DNA of 64,000 nt, taken from contig NZ_MASW01000007.1 in NCBI RefSeq assembly GCF_003202285.1, positions 558,001 to 622,000 on the forward strand, read 5' to 3'. This DNA is from Prauserella muralis (GTDB lineage: Bacteria > Actinomycetota > Actinomycetes > Mycobacteriales > Pseudonocardiaceae). This document shows positions 25,801-34,242 of the stretch, in pieces. A model generated the notes under the pieces. It did no database searches. It was not told the origin of the DNA and saw nothing but the letters and a program-made list of their open reading frames with translations. Position 1 is the first letter of the stretch. Every line of letters begins with the position of its first letter. A program made the translations under genes and the position numbers.

Positions 25801-26261
25801 GGCATGCTCGAGCGGCTGGCCACTGAAGCTTCGTGCCTTCCCTGCTGGTGATCATTCGGCCACGGCCTTGACCGGCCCGTCGAACAACGTCGCCGTCGGG
25901 CACCTCCCGAGGATCGCAGGCCTCGTCAAGATTCGGGCCGATACTCGCCGGACACGTCGGCACCGGCCGTGGCTCAGGAGTCAACGTGGTCGCGTGTCGC
26001 TGGGCTTTCCCGCCACGGCGGCTGGTGTCGTCTTCCGGGAGATGCGAGACAGTGCGGTCCCACCTGATGATTGACAGTGTCCAGACTCGGTTGGTTATGG
26101 CTGCCAATCGCTGGTTCGCCGATGTCGATTCAGCCGGACGGCAGCGAACTCGTCGTAGTGGTCAACTCGTACGGCACCAAGATATGCCAGAGCGCGCGAG
26201 ATCGGGCCCTCACCAGTCGGCGGTACCTCAATGTCGTCGTCGCCTTAGTGCAGAGGGCCGA
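25801..26261. other. Non-coding accessory DNA before the IS remnants
   Basis: No recognisable gene is present in this stretch. Short frames exist but have no family features. The IS30-like coding similarity begins only at about 26262. Confidence 0.45.
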
Positions 26262-26391
26262 GGACCTCGAAGCAGTGGCTCTCGCGCTCAACAACCGGCC
26301 CCGCAAGAGCCTCGACTGGAAGACCCCAGCCGAAGTGTTCGACGAACAACTACGCTCGCTCCGACAACCCGGTGTTGCAACGACCGGTTGA
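26262..26391 (+). pseudogene. IS30-family transposase, C-terminal fragment
   Basis: About 43 codons ending in TGA at 26391 read AEDLEAVALALNNRPRKSLD, then WKTPAEVFDEQL and GVATTG. This is the characteristic end of IS30-type transposases, including the E of the DDE triad region. Everything upstream is missing, so it is an inactive fragment. Confidence 0.75.
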
Positions 26392-26398
26392 ACCCAGG

Positions 26399-26686
26399 CA
26401 ATACACGTCTGCCGAGTATCTCGCCAAACTCAACGAGCTGGGGCTGCGGCATTCCCTCGGTCGAACCGGGATCTGTTGGGACAACGCCCTTGCCGAGTCG
26501 TTCTTCGCCAGCCTGAAGAACGAACGTGTTCACCATATGGTGTATCCCACACGAAAGAAGGCCAAGCAAGACATTGCCCGCTATATCGAACTGCACTATA
26601 ATCGGCGGCGAATCCATTCAGGGCTTGATTACCGGACTCCGCACGAAGTCCGCAACGACTACCTGAATCAGCAGCTCGCCGCATAA
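26399..26686 (+). pseudogene. IS3-family transposase OrfB, C-terminal fragment
   Basis: About 95 codons ending TAA at 26686 read QYTSAEYLAKLNELGLRHSL, then GICWDNALAESFFASLKNE and YNRRRIHSGLDYRTPHEV. These match the second half of the integrase core of IS3/IS150-type OrfB, including the final catalytic Glu in ESFFASLKNE. The first half with both Asp residues is gone. It abuts the IS30 fragment within 8 bp, so one element truncated the other or both were cut by a deletion. Confidence 0.85.
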
Positions 26687-26798
26687 CAGGACGCAAACTC
26701 AGCAGTGCGGAAAACGCGCGGCGGCCCAATCGCGGCCACACCGCACTCGGCGGACACCCCCCAACCAGCCGCGTTCCCAACCTTTCAGGTCAATACAG

Positions 26799-28178
26799 GG
26801 CGTGTCCTACCGGCTGTGTAAGTGACGTGGCTCGACTCTGAACTGCGGAAGCGGTTCGGGAAGGGACCACGTGATGACGAATTCCGATTCAGTGCCGGCG
26901 GGCAGGGCTGCTCGACCGGCTGCGGAAGAGTCGCTGATCGACGGTGCGCTGGCTGATCAGCTGCTGGCGAAGGCCGAAGCCGAAGGGGTCGAATTGCTCG
27001 GCCCGGACGGCCTGCTGTCCCAGGTGACCAAGGCCGTGCTGGAGCGGGCCCTGGGCGAGGAGCTCACCGAGCACCTGGGCTACGAGAAGCACGACCCGGC
27101 CGGTCGCGGGTCTGGCAACTCCCGCAACGGCGCCACGGGGAAGAGGCTGCTGACCGAGGCCGGCGCGGTCGACCTGCAGGTGCCGCGAGACCGGCGGGGC
27201 AGCTTCGAACCGAAGATCGTGCGCAAGGGCCAGACCCGCCTGGACGGGTTCAACGACCGGATCATCGCCCTCTACGCGCGCGGGATGACCACCCGCGACA
27301 TCCGGGCCCACCTGCGGGAGATCTACGGGGTGGAGGTCAGCCCGGATCTGATCAGCCGAGTCACCGACGCCATCGTCGACGAACTCACCGAATGGCAGTC
27401 CCGCCCGCTGGATGCGGTGTTTCCGGTGGTGTTCATCGACGCCCTGATGGTCAAGATCCGCACCTGGCCATCGGGATCGACTGCGAGGGCGCCAAGCAGG
27501 TGCTGGGCATGTGGGTGGGTGCCTCCACCGGTGAGTCGGCGAAGTTCTGGATGTCGGTGCTCGCGGAGTTGCGTAACCGCGGGGTGCGGGACGTGTGCAT
27601 CCTGTGCTGCGACGGGCTATCCGGGCTGCCGGAAGCGGCGACCACCGTGTGGCCCCAGGTGACCGTGCAGTTGTGCGTGGTGCACCTGATCCGCGCCTCG
27701 CTGCGCTACGCGTCTCGCAAGTACTGGCCGGCGTTGGCCAAGGACCTCAAGGCGATCTACACCGCCAGCGACGAGGCCGCGGCCGCCGCCGCGCTGGAGG
27801 CCTTCGCCGAGCAGTGGGAGGCCCGCTACCCGGCGATCGTGCGGCTGTGGCGAACCCACTGGCAGGAGTTCACGCCATTCCTGGCGTTCCCGCCCGAGGT
27901 CAGGCGGGCGATCTATACGACGAATCTGATCGAGTCGCTCAATGCCCGACTGCGGAAGGTCACCCGCAACCGTGGCCAGTTCCCGTCCGAGCAGGCCGCG
28001 CTGAAGGTGCTCTACCTCGCCGTCCGCAACCTCGAGGACTACCGCACGCCGAACATCGGCATCCGAACATCGGGCTGGAAACAAGTACTGCAAGCGTTCA
28101 CCATCTATTTCGAAGGGCGGATCCCCGCCCCATGACCGCCACGATCACTTACACAGGCGGCCGGACGCTCCCCCGACA
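26799..28178 (+). mobile_element. IS256-family insertion sequence (inactivated)
   Basis: The ends are imperfect inverted repeats sharing CTGTGTAAGTGA close to each terminus: GGCTGTGTAAGTGACGTGGC on the left (26812-26831), and its counterpart read on the minus strand near 28143-28160. One transposase gene fills the interior. No target duplication is visible at the ends, so a later rearrangement may have removed a flank. Exact borders are uncertain by about 10 bp. Confidence 0.75.
26874..28135 (+). pseudogene. IS256-family transposase with internal deletion and frameshift
   Basis: The first frame (26874 to about 27461) carries the N-terminal part up to VVFIDALMVKIR, which contains the first catalytic Asp. 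The second frame (about 27463-28135) continues LAIGIDCEGAKQVLGMW and includes CDGLSGLPEA (second Asp) and TTNLIESLNARLRK (Glu). Intact relatives have some 8-12 residues such as DGVVTNRPVY at the junction, so a deletion of a dozen or so codons, not a multiple of three, has both removed residues and shifted the frame. The element should be unable to transpose without help in trans. Confidence 0.85.
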
Positions 28179-28286
28179 CACGCAGCCATCGAGCCCGGCT
28201 AGTTTGTCCGCGTAGGGGTCGGCGTACGACGTGTGGAGCCGTCTGGCGAATCGTCGCTGCGTCCGGATGCAATGACAGGACAGCTG

Positions 28287-28889
28287 ATGGGGAAAAAGAT
28301 GACGTCCACGGGCACAGGGAGATGGCGCCGTCGAGGTGGCTTGGCGCTGATCGTCGCGATTGGTGTGAGTATCGGTATGGCGCCGGGTACGGCCTCGGCG
28401 TATAACAGCTATACCGGCGCGGCGTACGTCAAGGACAGTTGGTCGACCAGCTCTGCCGAAGGCGTCGTGAACCTGAATACCAACGACCAGTCCGGTGCAA
28501 CCTGTCTGTGGCAGGCGATACTGTGGGCGGACGGTGCGTGGATCGCCGACAAGGGTCGGCGGTTCTACCAGTCCGATATCGATGGCATTTTCGGTTGGGA
28601 CAGCCATCAGGCGACGAGGAGCTGGCAGAACAGGCACGGCCTGTCCGTGGACGGATCCGCCGGCAAGTACTCCTGGGCCAGGGCCGAGCGTCAGCTGACC
28701 TACTGGAGTGGCGGCGGCGATACTGCTCGCACGTATTACAGGGGCAAGAAGCCGAACGGCGCGGACACCGGCCGCGGCTTCTGGCTGACGAGAGACTCCC
28801 AGGGCCGGTGGAGCTTCGACGAGCCGGGAACCGGCCGGAACATCTACGCGTCGTACGAAACCAGCACGAAGAAGTCTCGTTGCCTCTGA
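28287..28889 (+). CDS. Secreted protein with peptidoglycan-binding-like domain
   Basis: 200 aa from ATG 28287; ATG 28299 is an alternative start. It begins with a basic stretch and a hydrophobic core (LALIVAIGVSIGMAPGTASA) ending in a signal-peptidase I-type site after about residue 38. The mature part has a peptidoglycan-binding_1-like segment (CLWQAILWADG, YQSDIDGIFGWDSHQATRSW, QNRHGLSVDG). The C-terminal 60 residues, rich in Gly, Arg and Ser, are not recognised. The gene directly follows the IS256 element and has a lower GC content and different codon use from core genes, suggesting transfer. It may be a cell-wall-associated effector or a domain of an RHS-linked system, given the RHS remnant next door; that link is only positional. 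Confidence 0.7.
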   Translation: MGKKMTSTGTGRWRRRGGLALIVAIGVSIGMAPGTASAYNSYTGAAYVKDSWSTSSAEGVVNLNTNDQSGATCLWQAILWADGAWIADKGRRFYQSDIDGIFGWDSHQATRSWQNRHGLSVDGSAGKYSWARAERQLTYWSGGGDTARTYYRGKKPNGADTGRGFWLTRDSQGRWSFDEPGTGRNIYASYETSTKKSRCL

Positions 28890-28936
28890 CCCGGGCTCCT
28901 CTGTGTTCACTGCATCTGTGTCCACTGTCGGCACCC

Positions 28937-29400
28937 TCAGCAGGCAGGCTGTCGGCCCAGCGGCGTGGTGAAGGTCTGGTCGCTGGTGGACGGTTGCTCG
29001 CCGAGGGGGTCGTCGGTGGCGATCCGGGTACCGCCGGCCTGTCCGGACCTGGACCGGGGCACGGCGACGGTGGTGGCGCGGCCGAGCGCGTCGTCGGTGT
29101 AGCTGGTGGTGAACGCGACGGGGTCGGTGCCGCGCGGGTCGATGGCGGCGGTGACGAGTCCGGCTCGTCGGGGTCGGTGCGGGTGACGAGGTTCCGGATC
29201 CGGTGTGGACGGTGCCGTCGGCGTTGCGGCCGAGGGTGCGCACGGGTTGTCGAGCGCGTCGTAGGTGATTTCGGCGCTGCGGAGCACGGTGTCGCCGTCG
29301 CGGTCGGTGGCCCCGACCGGGCGGCCGGTGTTGTCGTAGCGGCTGGTGGTGCTGAACCGGCCGTGGCCGGAGGTGCGGGGTGCCAGTTGGTCGCGGGCCG
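28937..29400 (-). pseudogene. RHS/YD-repeat protein remnant (frameshifted)
   Basis: On the minus strand YD-repeat-like pieces occur in order but in three frames. They are SRYDNTGRPVGATDRDGDTV with AEITYDALDNP, then VRTLGRNADGTVHTGSGT, then RNLVTRTDPDEP, then AIDPRGTDPVAFTTSYTDDA with LGRATTVAVPRS. Together they resemble the repetitive shell of RHS/teneurin-type polymorphic toxins. Both the N-terminal delivery region and any toxin tip are missing. Confidence 0.65.
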
Positions 29401-29415
29401 CGGGCGACACCACTG

Positions 29416-29448
29416 CCTGGGGCGGAACCCCCGCGGTTCCGCCCCAGG
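29416..29448 (-). terminator. Hairpin terminator after the tetR gene
   Basis: CCTGGGGCGGAACC and its exact complement (29435-29448) are separated by a 5-nt loop, 42 bp beyond the stop of the leftward tetR gene. There is no T-tract. Confidence 0.65.
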
Positions 29449-29489
29449 TGGGCGTTGGTGATCCCGCCGGTGATCCGGCGTGACGGCCG

Positions 29490-30029
29490 TCAGCTCAGCG
29501 CGCCCACCAGGGCCACATCGAGCAGGCGCCGCGCTGTCGACGCGTCGCCTTCGGCGACGAGCGATACGGCCGTCACCAGGGTCAGCAGGTCGTCCGCAGA
29601 CACTTCGGGACGGATGGCGGCCGCGGTGTGCGCACGGTTCACCAGGACCGTCGTCGCATCGCGGATCACCGCGTGACATGCCTCGCCGGCACCGAGCGAA
29701 GCTGCCAGGCCACGGGTCTCCGCCGCGGCGGCCGTCAACTCTTCCAGCCAGGTGATGATTCCCGTCCGGGGCTCGCCATCGGCCAGCTCCTCGGCTCGCC
29801 GGCGAAGGTGATCGAGCGAGCCTTGGAACACCTCGTCGAGCAGCGCGTGCCGGGAGGAGAAGTGCCGGTGCAGGGTGGCGGACCCCACACCGGCTTCGCG
29901 GGCGATCTCCTCGAGAGAGACGTCGGCGCCGTCCCTGGCAACGAGCGCCGCGGCCGCCGCGACGAGCCGCTCGTGGTTGCGCTGCCAGTCCGCACGCTGC
30001 GACCTGATCTTGGCGTTCACCAGCTGCAC
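29490..30029 (-). CDS. TetR-family regulator divergent from an NmrA-like gene
   Basis: 179 aa, GTG start (30029; GTG 30020 is also possible). The helix-turn-helix is VSLEEIAREAGVGSATLHRH, followed by FSSRHALLDEVF. The ligand domain is of the TetR_C_33-like type often paired with reductase genes. It is divergent from the NmrA-like gene with a 93-bp gap holding two GACAAAACGG repeats, so it most likely represses that gene and itself. Confidence 0.84.
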   Translation of the reverse strand: MQLVNAKIRSQRADWQRNHERLVAAAAALVARDGADVSLEEIAREAGVGSATLHRHFSSRHALLDEVFQGSLDHLRRRAEELADGEPRTGIITWLEELTAAAAETRGLAASLGAGEACHAVIRDATTVLVNRAHTAAAIRPEVSADDLLTLVTAVSLVAEGDASTARRLLDVALVGALS

Positions 30030-30043
30030 GACCTCTCACCCTG

Positions 30044-30087
30044 GACAAAACGGAGGGACTCCCCATATTGTAGCGACGACAAAACGG
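30044..30087. promoter_or_regulatory. Direct-repeat operator flanking the tetR -10 box
   Basis: GACAAAACGG occurs at 30044-30053 and again at 30078-30087, 34 bp apart. Between them lies TACAAT (30067-30072, minus strand), a good -10 hexamer for the tetR gene. A repressor bound at both copies would block transcription both ways. Confidence 0.55.
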
Positions 30088-30122
30088 GGCCCCACCCCAT
30101 TTAGTGGATCGAGAGGATCGCT

Positions 30123-31043
30123 GTGCCCACGCCACCATCAGTCACGTTGATCACCGGAGCGACCGGAAGGCAGGGCGGCGCCGTGGCACGCGCCCTGCTG
30201 AGCGGCGGCGTTGGGGTCCACGCCCTGGTCCGCGACCCCACCTCCGAGCAGGCCGGCGCTCTCAGCGCCCTCGGCGCCGTCCTCGTCCGCGGCGACCTCG
30301 ACGATCTCCCGTCGCTCAAGGCAGCCCTCGATGGCGCCCGCGCGGTGTTCTCCGTGCAGCCGCCCGATCTCACCGACCCGGCCGGCGACTCCGAAGTGCG
30401 ACGCGGACGCAATCTCGTCCAGGCCGCCCTCGCGGCGGGTGTCGAACACATCGTGCACACCTCGGTCTCGGGCGCGGGCACCGTCGACCTCGACAACTTC
30501 GACGAATCCCGGTGGGGCGTGCACACGGGCCAGTACTACCGCAGCAAGGCCGCGGTCGAAGACCTCGTGCGGGCGGCGGGTTTCCCGCAGTGGACAATCC
30601 TGAGACCGGCCACCTTCATGGAGAACTTCCTCCGGCCGTCGCTCTACTTCGCAGACATGACGTCCGACCGGCTCGTCGTCGCCGTCGACCCGGACGTCCG
30701 GCTCCCCTTCGTCGCGGTGGACGACATCGGAACGGCCGCTGCCGCGGCCTTCACCGAGCCGGGGCGCTTCCACGGCGTCGAACTCGAACTGGCCGGGGAC
30801 GTGCTGAGCTTCCGCGAGGCCGCACAGATGCTGTCGCGTGCCTTCGGGACGACCCTCGAGCTCCCCGCGAGCCCGGATGACGTGCCGGTGGCCGGACCCA
30901 TGGCGGCGTTGTTCCAGGGCCAGCGGTACATGAGTGCGCATCCGGCACCCGCGCGTCCTGAGCTCGCCACCGAGCTGGGTGTGCCGACGACGCTCTTTCA
31001 CCGGTGGGCCATGGCCCACGGGCACAACTCGGCCGGGACCTGA
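30123..31043 (+). CDS. NmrA-family NAD(P)-binding protein
   Basis: 306 aa, GTG start with GAGAGG upstream. The Rossmann motif GATGRQGGAVARAL lies at about 11-24. The active-site Tyr of classical SDRs is replaced, as in NmrA/HSCARG redox-sensor proteins and isoflavone-reductase-like enzymes. The HTSVSGAG, YYRSKAAVEDLVR and LRPATFMENF segments are family-typical. It could be an NADPH sensor or a quinone/flavonoid reductase. Adjacent, in the same direction, lies a carboxylesterase gene 36 bp downstream, suggesting a two-gene TetR-controlled unit for a xenobiotic. Confidence 0.84.
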   Translation: MPTPPSVTLITGATGRQGGAVARALLSGGVGVHALVRDPTSEQAGALSALGAVLVRGDLDDLPSLKAALDGARAVFSVQPPDLTDPAGDSEVRRGRNLVQAALAAGVEHIVHTSVSGAGTVDLDNFDESRWGVHTGQYYRSKAAVEDLVRAAGFPQWTILRPATFMENFLRPSLYFADMTSDRLVVAVDPDVRLPFVAVDDIGTAAAAAFTEPGRFHGVELELAGDVLSFREAAQMLSRAFGTTLELPASPDDVPVAGPMAALFQGQRYMSAHPAPARPELATELGVPTTLFHRWAMAHGHNSAGT

Positions 31044-31079
31044 ACGACAGCCCCAGCCCAGAGATTGCAGGAGGAAACG

Positions 31080-32597
31080 ATGGCAATGACGCCAACCTGC
31101 ACGCGCGTTCGGGTCACGTTGCATTCGGGTGTCGTAGAAGGGTCAACCGACGGGAGCGTGACGCGGTTTCTCGGCATCCCTTTCGCCGCGGCTCCGTTCG
31201 GAGCTCGCCGGTTGGCCCCACCGCAACCGGTCGAGCCATGGGATGGGGTGCGGCCCGCGCTCGAGTACGGGCCGACGGCCCCGAAGGCGCCTTACCCTCC
31301 CCAGTTCCGTGCCCTCCTGCCGGAGATCGACATCCCCGGCGAGGAATGCCTGAACCTCAACATCTGGACCCCTGATCCCTCCGCCGAGGGCCTCCCCGTG
31401 CTGGTGTTCATCCACGGCGGTGCTTTCGTGGCGGGCTCCGGATCCGTGCACCAGTACGACGGCTCGGCGTTCGCCAGCGACGGCGTCGTCTGCGTCACCA
31501 TCAACTACCGGCTGGGCGCGGAAGGTTTCCTTCACCTCGGCGACGGCGAGGCCAACCTCGGCCTCCTCGACCAGCTCGCCGCGCTCGAGTGGGTTCAGCA
31601 GAACATCGCGGCATTCGGCGGTGACCCCGGCGCGGTCACCCTGGCCGGTGAGTCCGCGGGAGCGATGAGCGTGACCACACTGCTCTCCATGGAGCGCAGC
31701 CGCGGCCTCTTCGCCCGGGCCATCGCGCAGAGCGGTGGTGCGCTGCACATCCTCACCGACGAGCTGGGGCGGACGGTCGGTCTGCGCCTCGCCGAGCGCC
31801 TGGCGGTGGAGCCTGCTCGCGCCGCTCTGAGGCGGATCGAACCCGCGGTGCTGGCCTGCGCCGCCGACGAGGTGGTGCGAGACGTTCAAGGGATGCCCGA
31901 CCCCGCCCGGTGGGGGTTCCTGGCGCTGACGTTGACCCCGTTCGCCCCCAGCGTCGACGGCGAGGTGCTGTCGGCCCATCCGCTCACGGCGTTCCGATCC
32001 GGCGCAGGGTCCTCGGTGCCGTTGCTGACCGGCTGGAACCGTGACGAAGGGCGATTCTTCCTCGTGGCGGACGGGACGATCGACGCAGTCGACGACGCAA
32101 GGCTGACTGCTGCCGCCCAGAGCTACGGGCTGCCGGAGAGCGGCCTCGAGTTGTACCGCCGCAACCGGCCCGGTGCCTCGGCGGGTGACGTGCTCGCGGC
32201 CGTCTTCGGCGACTGGATGTTCGCCATGCCCGCGATCCGGGTGGCCGAGGTCCGAGGGCGCACAGCGAAGACCTGGGTCTACCGGTTCGACCACCCGCAG
32301 GATCGTTCGAACCACGGTTTCGGCCCTGCGCACGCCACTGAGCTCCCCTACGTCTTCGACACGATCCACCAGCGGCCCACCCGAGCACTCATCGGGGACT
32401 CGCCTTCGCGCGAAGTGGCCGACACGGTCCACGGCACCTGGGTGCGCTTCATCCGGGAGGGTGATCCGGGTTGGCCCGCCTACCGGCCGGACGAACGGTG
32501 CGTGGGCGTGCTCGCGCAGGACCTTCGACAGGAGGTCGATCCAGCGAGTGCGGAACGGCGAGCGTGGGACGCTGCGCGCCTGCCGTCAAGCACGTGA
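31080..32597 (+). CDS. Type-B carboxylesterase
   Basis: 505 aa. The nucleophile elbow is GESAG in TLAGESAGAMSV (about 195-206), and the oxyanion hole is HGGAF (about 110-114). The acid lies near WNRDEGRFF and the catalytic His in FGPAHATELPYVF. EECLNLNIWTP is the conserved loop of the family. There is no signal peptide, so it acts in the cytoplasm on esters or carbamates. ATG 31080 has a perfect AGGAGG. It is probably co-transcribed with the NmrA-like gene. Confidence 0.88.
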   Translation: MAMTPTCTRVRVTLHSGVVEGSTDGSVTRFLGIPFAAAPFGARRLAPPQPVEPWDGVRPALEYGPTAPKAPYPPQFRALLPEIDIPGEECLNLNIWTPDPSAEGLPVLVFIHGGAFVAGSGSVHQYDGSAFASDGVVCVTINYRLGAEGFLHLGDGEANLGLLDQLAALEWVQQNIAAFGGDPGAVTLAGESAGAMSVTTLLSMERSRGLFARAIAQSGGALHILTDELGRTVGLRLAERLAVEPARAALRRIEPAVLACAADEVVRDVQGMPDPARWGFLALTLTPFAPSVDGEVLSAHPLTAFRSGAGSSVPLLTGWNRDEGRFFLVADGTIDAVDDARLTAAAQSYGLPESGLELYRRNRPGASAGDVLAAVFGDWMFAMPAIRVAEVRGRTAKTWVYRFDHPQDRSNHGFGPAHATELPYVFDTIHQRPTRALIGDSPSREVADTVHGTWVRFIREGDPGWPAYRPDERCVGVLAQDLRQEVDPASAERRAWDAARLPSST

Positions 32598-32773
32598 GGT
32601 GCGCCGGACGCGCGCCAGCCTCAACACGGAGCACCTCCGTTCGGCACGTGATCACAACGCCGTCGATCTCGATGCCACCCGGCTGAGGCCCAACCAGGAT
32701 CTCGCCATGAACGAGCGGCGTGCGAAGGCAGCGGTCTGCCGGTGCAGCACACATCCATGAAGGGAAAATCGTT

Positions 32774-33229
32774 GTGACCGTGACCATCGCGGAAGAACCG
32801 TGGGACAGCGCGGACGGCGTCCGGCTGCGCCGGGCCATGCAGGCCGAACTGGCCGCCCGCTACAACATGCCCGACCAGGAAACCGAGCCGCCGAACGCCG
32901 AAACCATCACCGTGTTCCTGATCGCCCGTGCCGGCGGCGGCGACGCGACCGGCTGTGGTGCCCTGCGGCTGCTGGACGACGGCAGGGCCGAGATCAAACG
33001 GATGCATGTGGCCCCGCAGGCCCGCGGCACCGGTGTGGCAACCCGCATCCTCCGTGCACTGGAAGACCACGCCCGCCAGCACGGGGCCGACACAGTGGTC
33101 CTGGCGACCGGCATCAAGCAGCCCGACGCGATCCGGTTCTACGAGCGTGAGGGCTACCAACCGATCGACGGCTACGGGCCGTACCTCGGGGAACCGCTGG
33201 CCAAATGCTTCACCCTCCAACTCGGCTGA
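32774..33229 (+). CDS. GNAT-family N-acetyltransferase
   Basis: 151 aa, GTG start (GTG 32780 is possible). The acetyl-CoA binding loop is VAPQARGTGVATRIL (about 78-92), preceded by AEIKRMHV on beta-4 and followed by AIRFYEREGYQPIDGYGPY near the C-terminus. This subgroup with FYEREGY and a final GPY...SKCF-like end acetylates small amines or acts on unknown metabolites. No operon partner is evident. Confidence 0.85.
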   Translation: MTVTIAEEPWDSADGVRLRRAMQAELAARYNMPDQETEPPNAETITVFLIARAGGGDATGCGALRLLDDGRAEIKRMHVAPQARGTGVATRILRALEDHARQHGADTVVLATGIKQPDAIRFYEREGYQPIDGYGPYLGEPLAKCFTLQLG

Positions 33230-33514
33230 AGGACGAAGCAGCCGGCGTCGCCGCCGGCCATGGTCGTCCCGCGCACCAGGCAGCGCTCGTCACCGGCGAG
33301 CGAAACCTCCCACGGTGCGTGGCCGATGTGCGCATCTTGATCGGCCAACTCCGGAAGCCGAAGCGCCAGGCTGCTCGTGCCGGGCGGGGCGACCATGCGC
33401 GAGGTGACGGACCAGCGCGGCCACGCCATCATCACCACGACCGCGAACATTTCCCCGCGCACGACGGTGCGGGCTGGCAGGATTCACTCAATCCGACGGC
33501 GAACGGGGGCCGGT

Positions 33515-34129
33515 GTGATCCGCACGAGGGGGATCGTCGTGGTGACGGCGGCGGTGGCGATGCTCGGCGGCTGCGGCAGTGACGTCCGCGGTGAGACACC
33601 CAGCGCCGGGCCGGACGCCACGGTGGCCGAGGGTCCACTGGCCGGTCTGGATGGCGACACGCTCTGCGGCATGGTCGAGCTTCCCCTGCTCGAGCGACAG
33701 TTCGGCGAACCGTTCGCCGGCGCCCTGGGCGGGGTGAACCCGCCGGAACAGGACGGCTCGGTCGTGTGCAGCTACCAGTCCCAGGCGTTCCTCGACGCGG
33801 AGCCCGCCGACCTCGCGGACACACGTCAGGTCACCACCAAGGTGACACCCGTGCCGGGTGAGCCGACCGCGCAGGACGCCCTCGACGCGGCGCTGACCGA
33901 CAACGGTGAGCCGGTCTCCTACGAGCCGGTGGACGGGTTGGGCGAGGTCGCCGGCTATGCCGGTAGTGACCTGGACGTCGGCTCCGGGGGCAGCTATCTG
34001 GTCGCCATCATCGAGGCCGACGGCGCGTTCGTGGAGGTCGTCACGAAGGCGGACCCGGAAGGCACGGTCCGGCAGCTGCGGCCGATCGCCGAGGAGTTGC
34101 TCCCGAAGGTGGAGTCCGAGCTGCCGTAG
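33515..34129 (+). CDS. DUF3558-like lipoprotein
   Basis: 204 aa, GTG start. The signal sequence VVVTAAVAMLGGC gives a lipobox (LGGC, Cys about 20). The mature part has two short Cys-containing segments (LCGMVELPLLERQFG and VVCSYQSQAF) typical of DUF3558 lipoproteins of Pseudonocardiaceae and mycobacteria, and ends with a QLRPIAEELLPKVE helix. Function is unknown; the family sits at the outer face of the membrane. The 285 bp upstream (33230-33514) has no convincing gene; a 97-codon minus-strand frame there lacks support. Confidence 0.72.
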   Translation: MIRTRGIVVVTAAVAMLGGCGSDVRGETPSAGPDATVAEGPLAGLDGDTLCGMVELPLLERQFGEPFAGALGGVNPPEQDGSVVCSYQSQAFLDAEPADLADTRQVTTKVTPVPGEPTAQDALDAALTDNGEPVSYEPVDGLGEVAGYAGSDLDVGSGGSYLVAIIEADGAFVEVVTKADPEGTVRQLRPIAEELLPKVESELP

Positions 34130-34186
34130 GCGAACACCGCGCGGACGGCACGCGGCCATCGCGCCGTGGCCCCACCTGGTCCAGAC

Positions 34187-34220
34187 CCGAGTTTATGATA
34201 CGCCTGTATCATAAACTCGG
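34187..34220. promoter_or_regulatory. Perfect 15+15 palindrome upstream of the MFS exporter
   Basis: CCGAGTTTATGATAC, a 4-nt spacer GCCT, then the exact inverted complement. The arms are AT-rich in an otherwise GC-rich region. The site ends 22 bp before the GTG start of the exporter, so it fits an operator for a TetR- or PadR-like dimer better than a terminator. No regulator gene lies beside it. Confidence 0.65.
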
Positions 34221-34242
34221 AGGGTCGACAGGGGGTGAGGCC

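Noticed and set aside
33172-33462. 97-codon minus-strand ORF overlapping the GNAT gene end
   Set aside because: It overlaps a supported gene by 58 bp, has no family features and no convincing ribosome-binding site.
34187-34220. ATG at 34195 as the start of the DHA2 exporter
   Set aside because: It falls within the palindrome arm and adds 16 residues without family similarity; GTG 34243 has a good ribosome-binding site.
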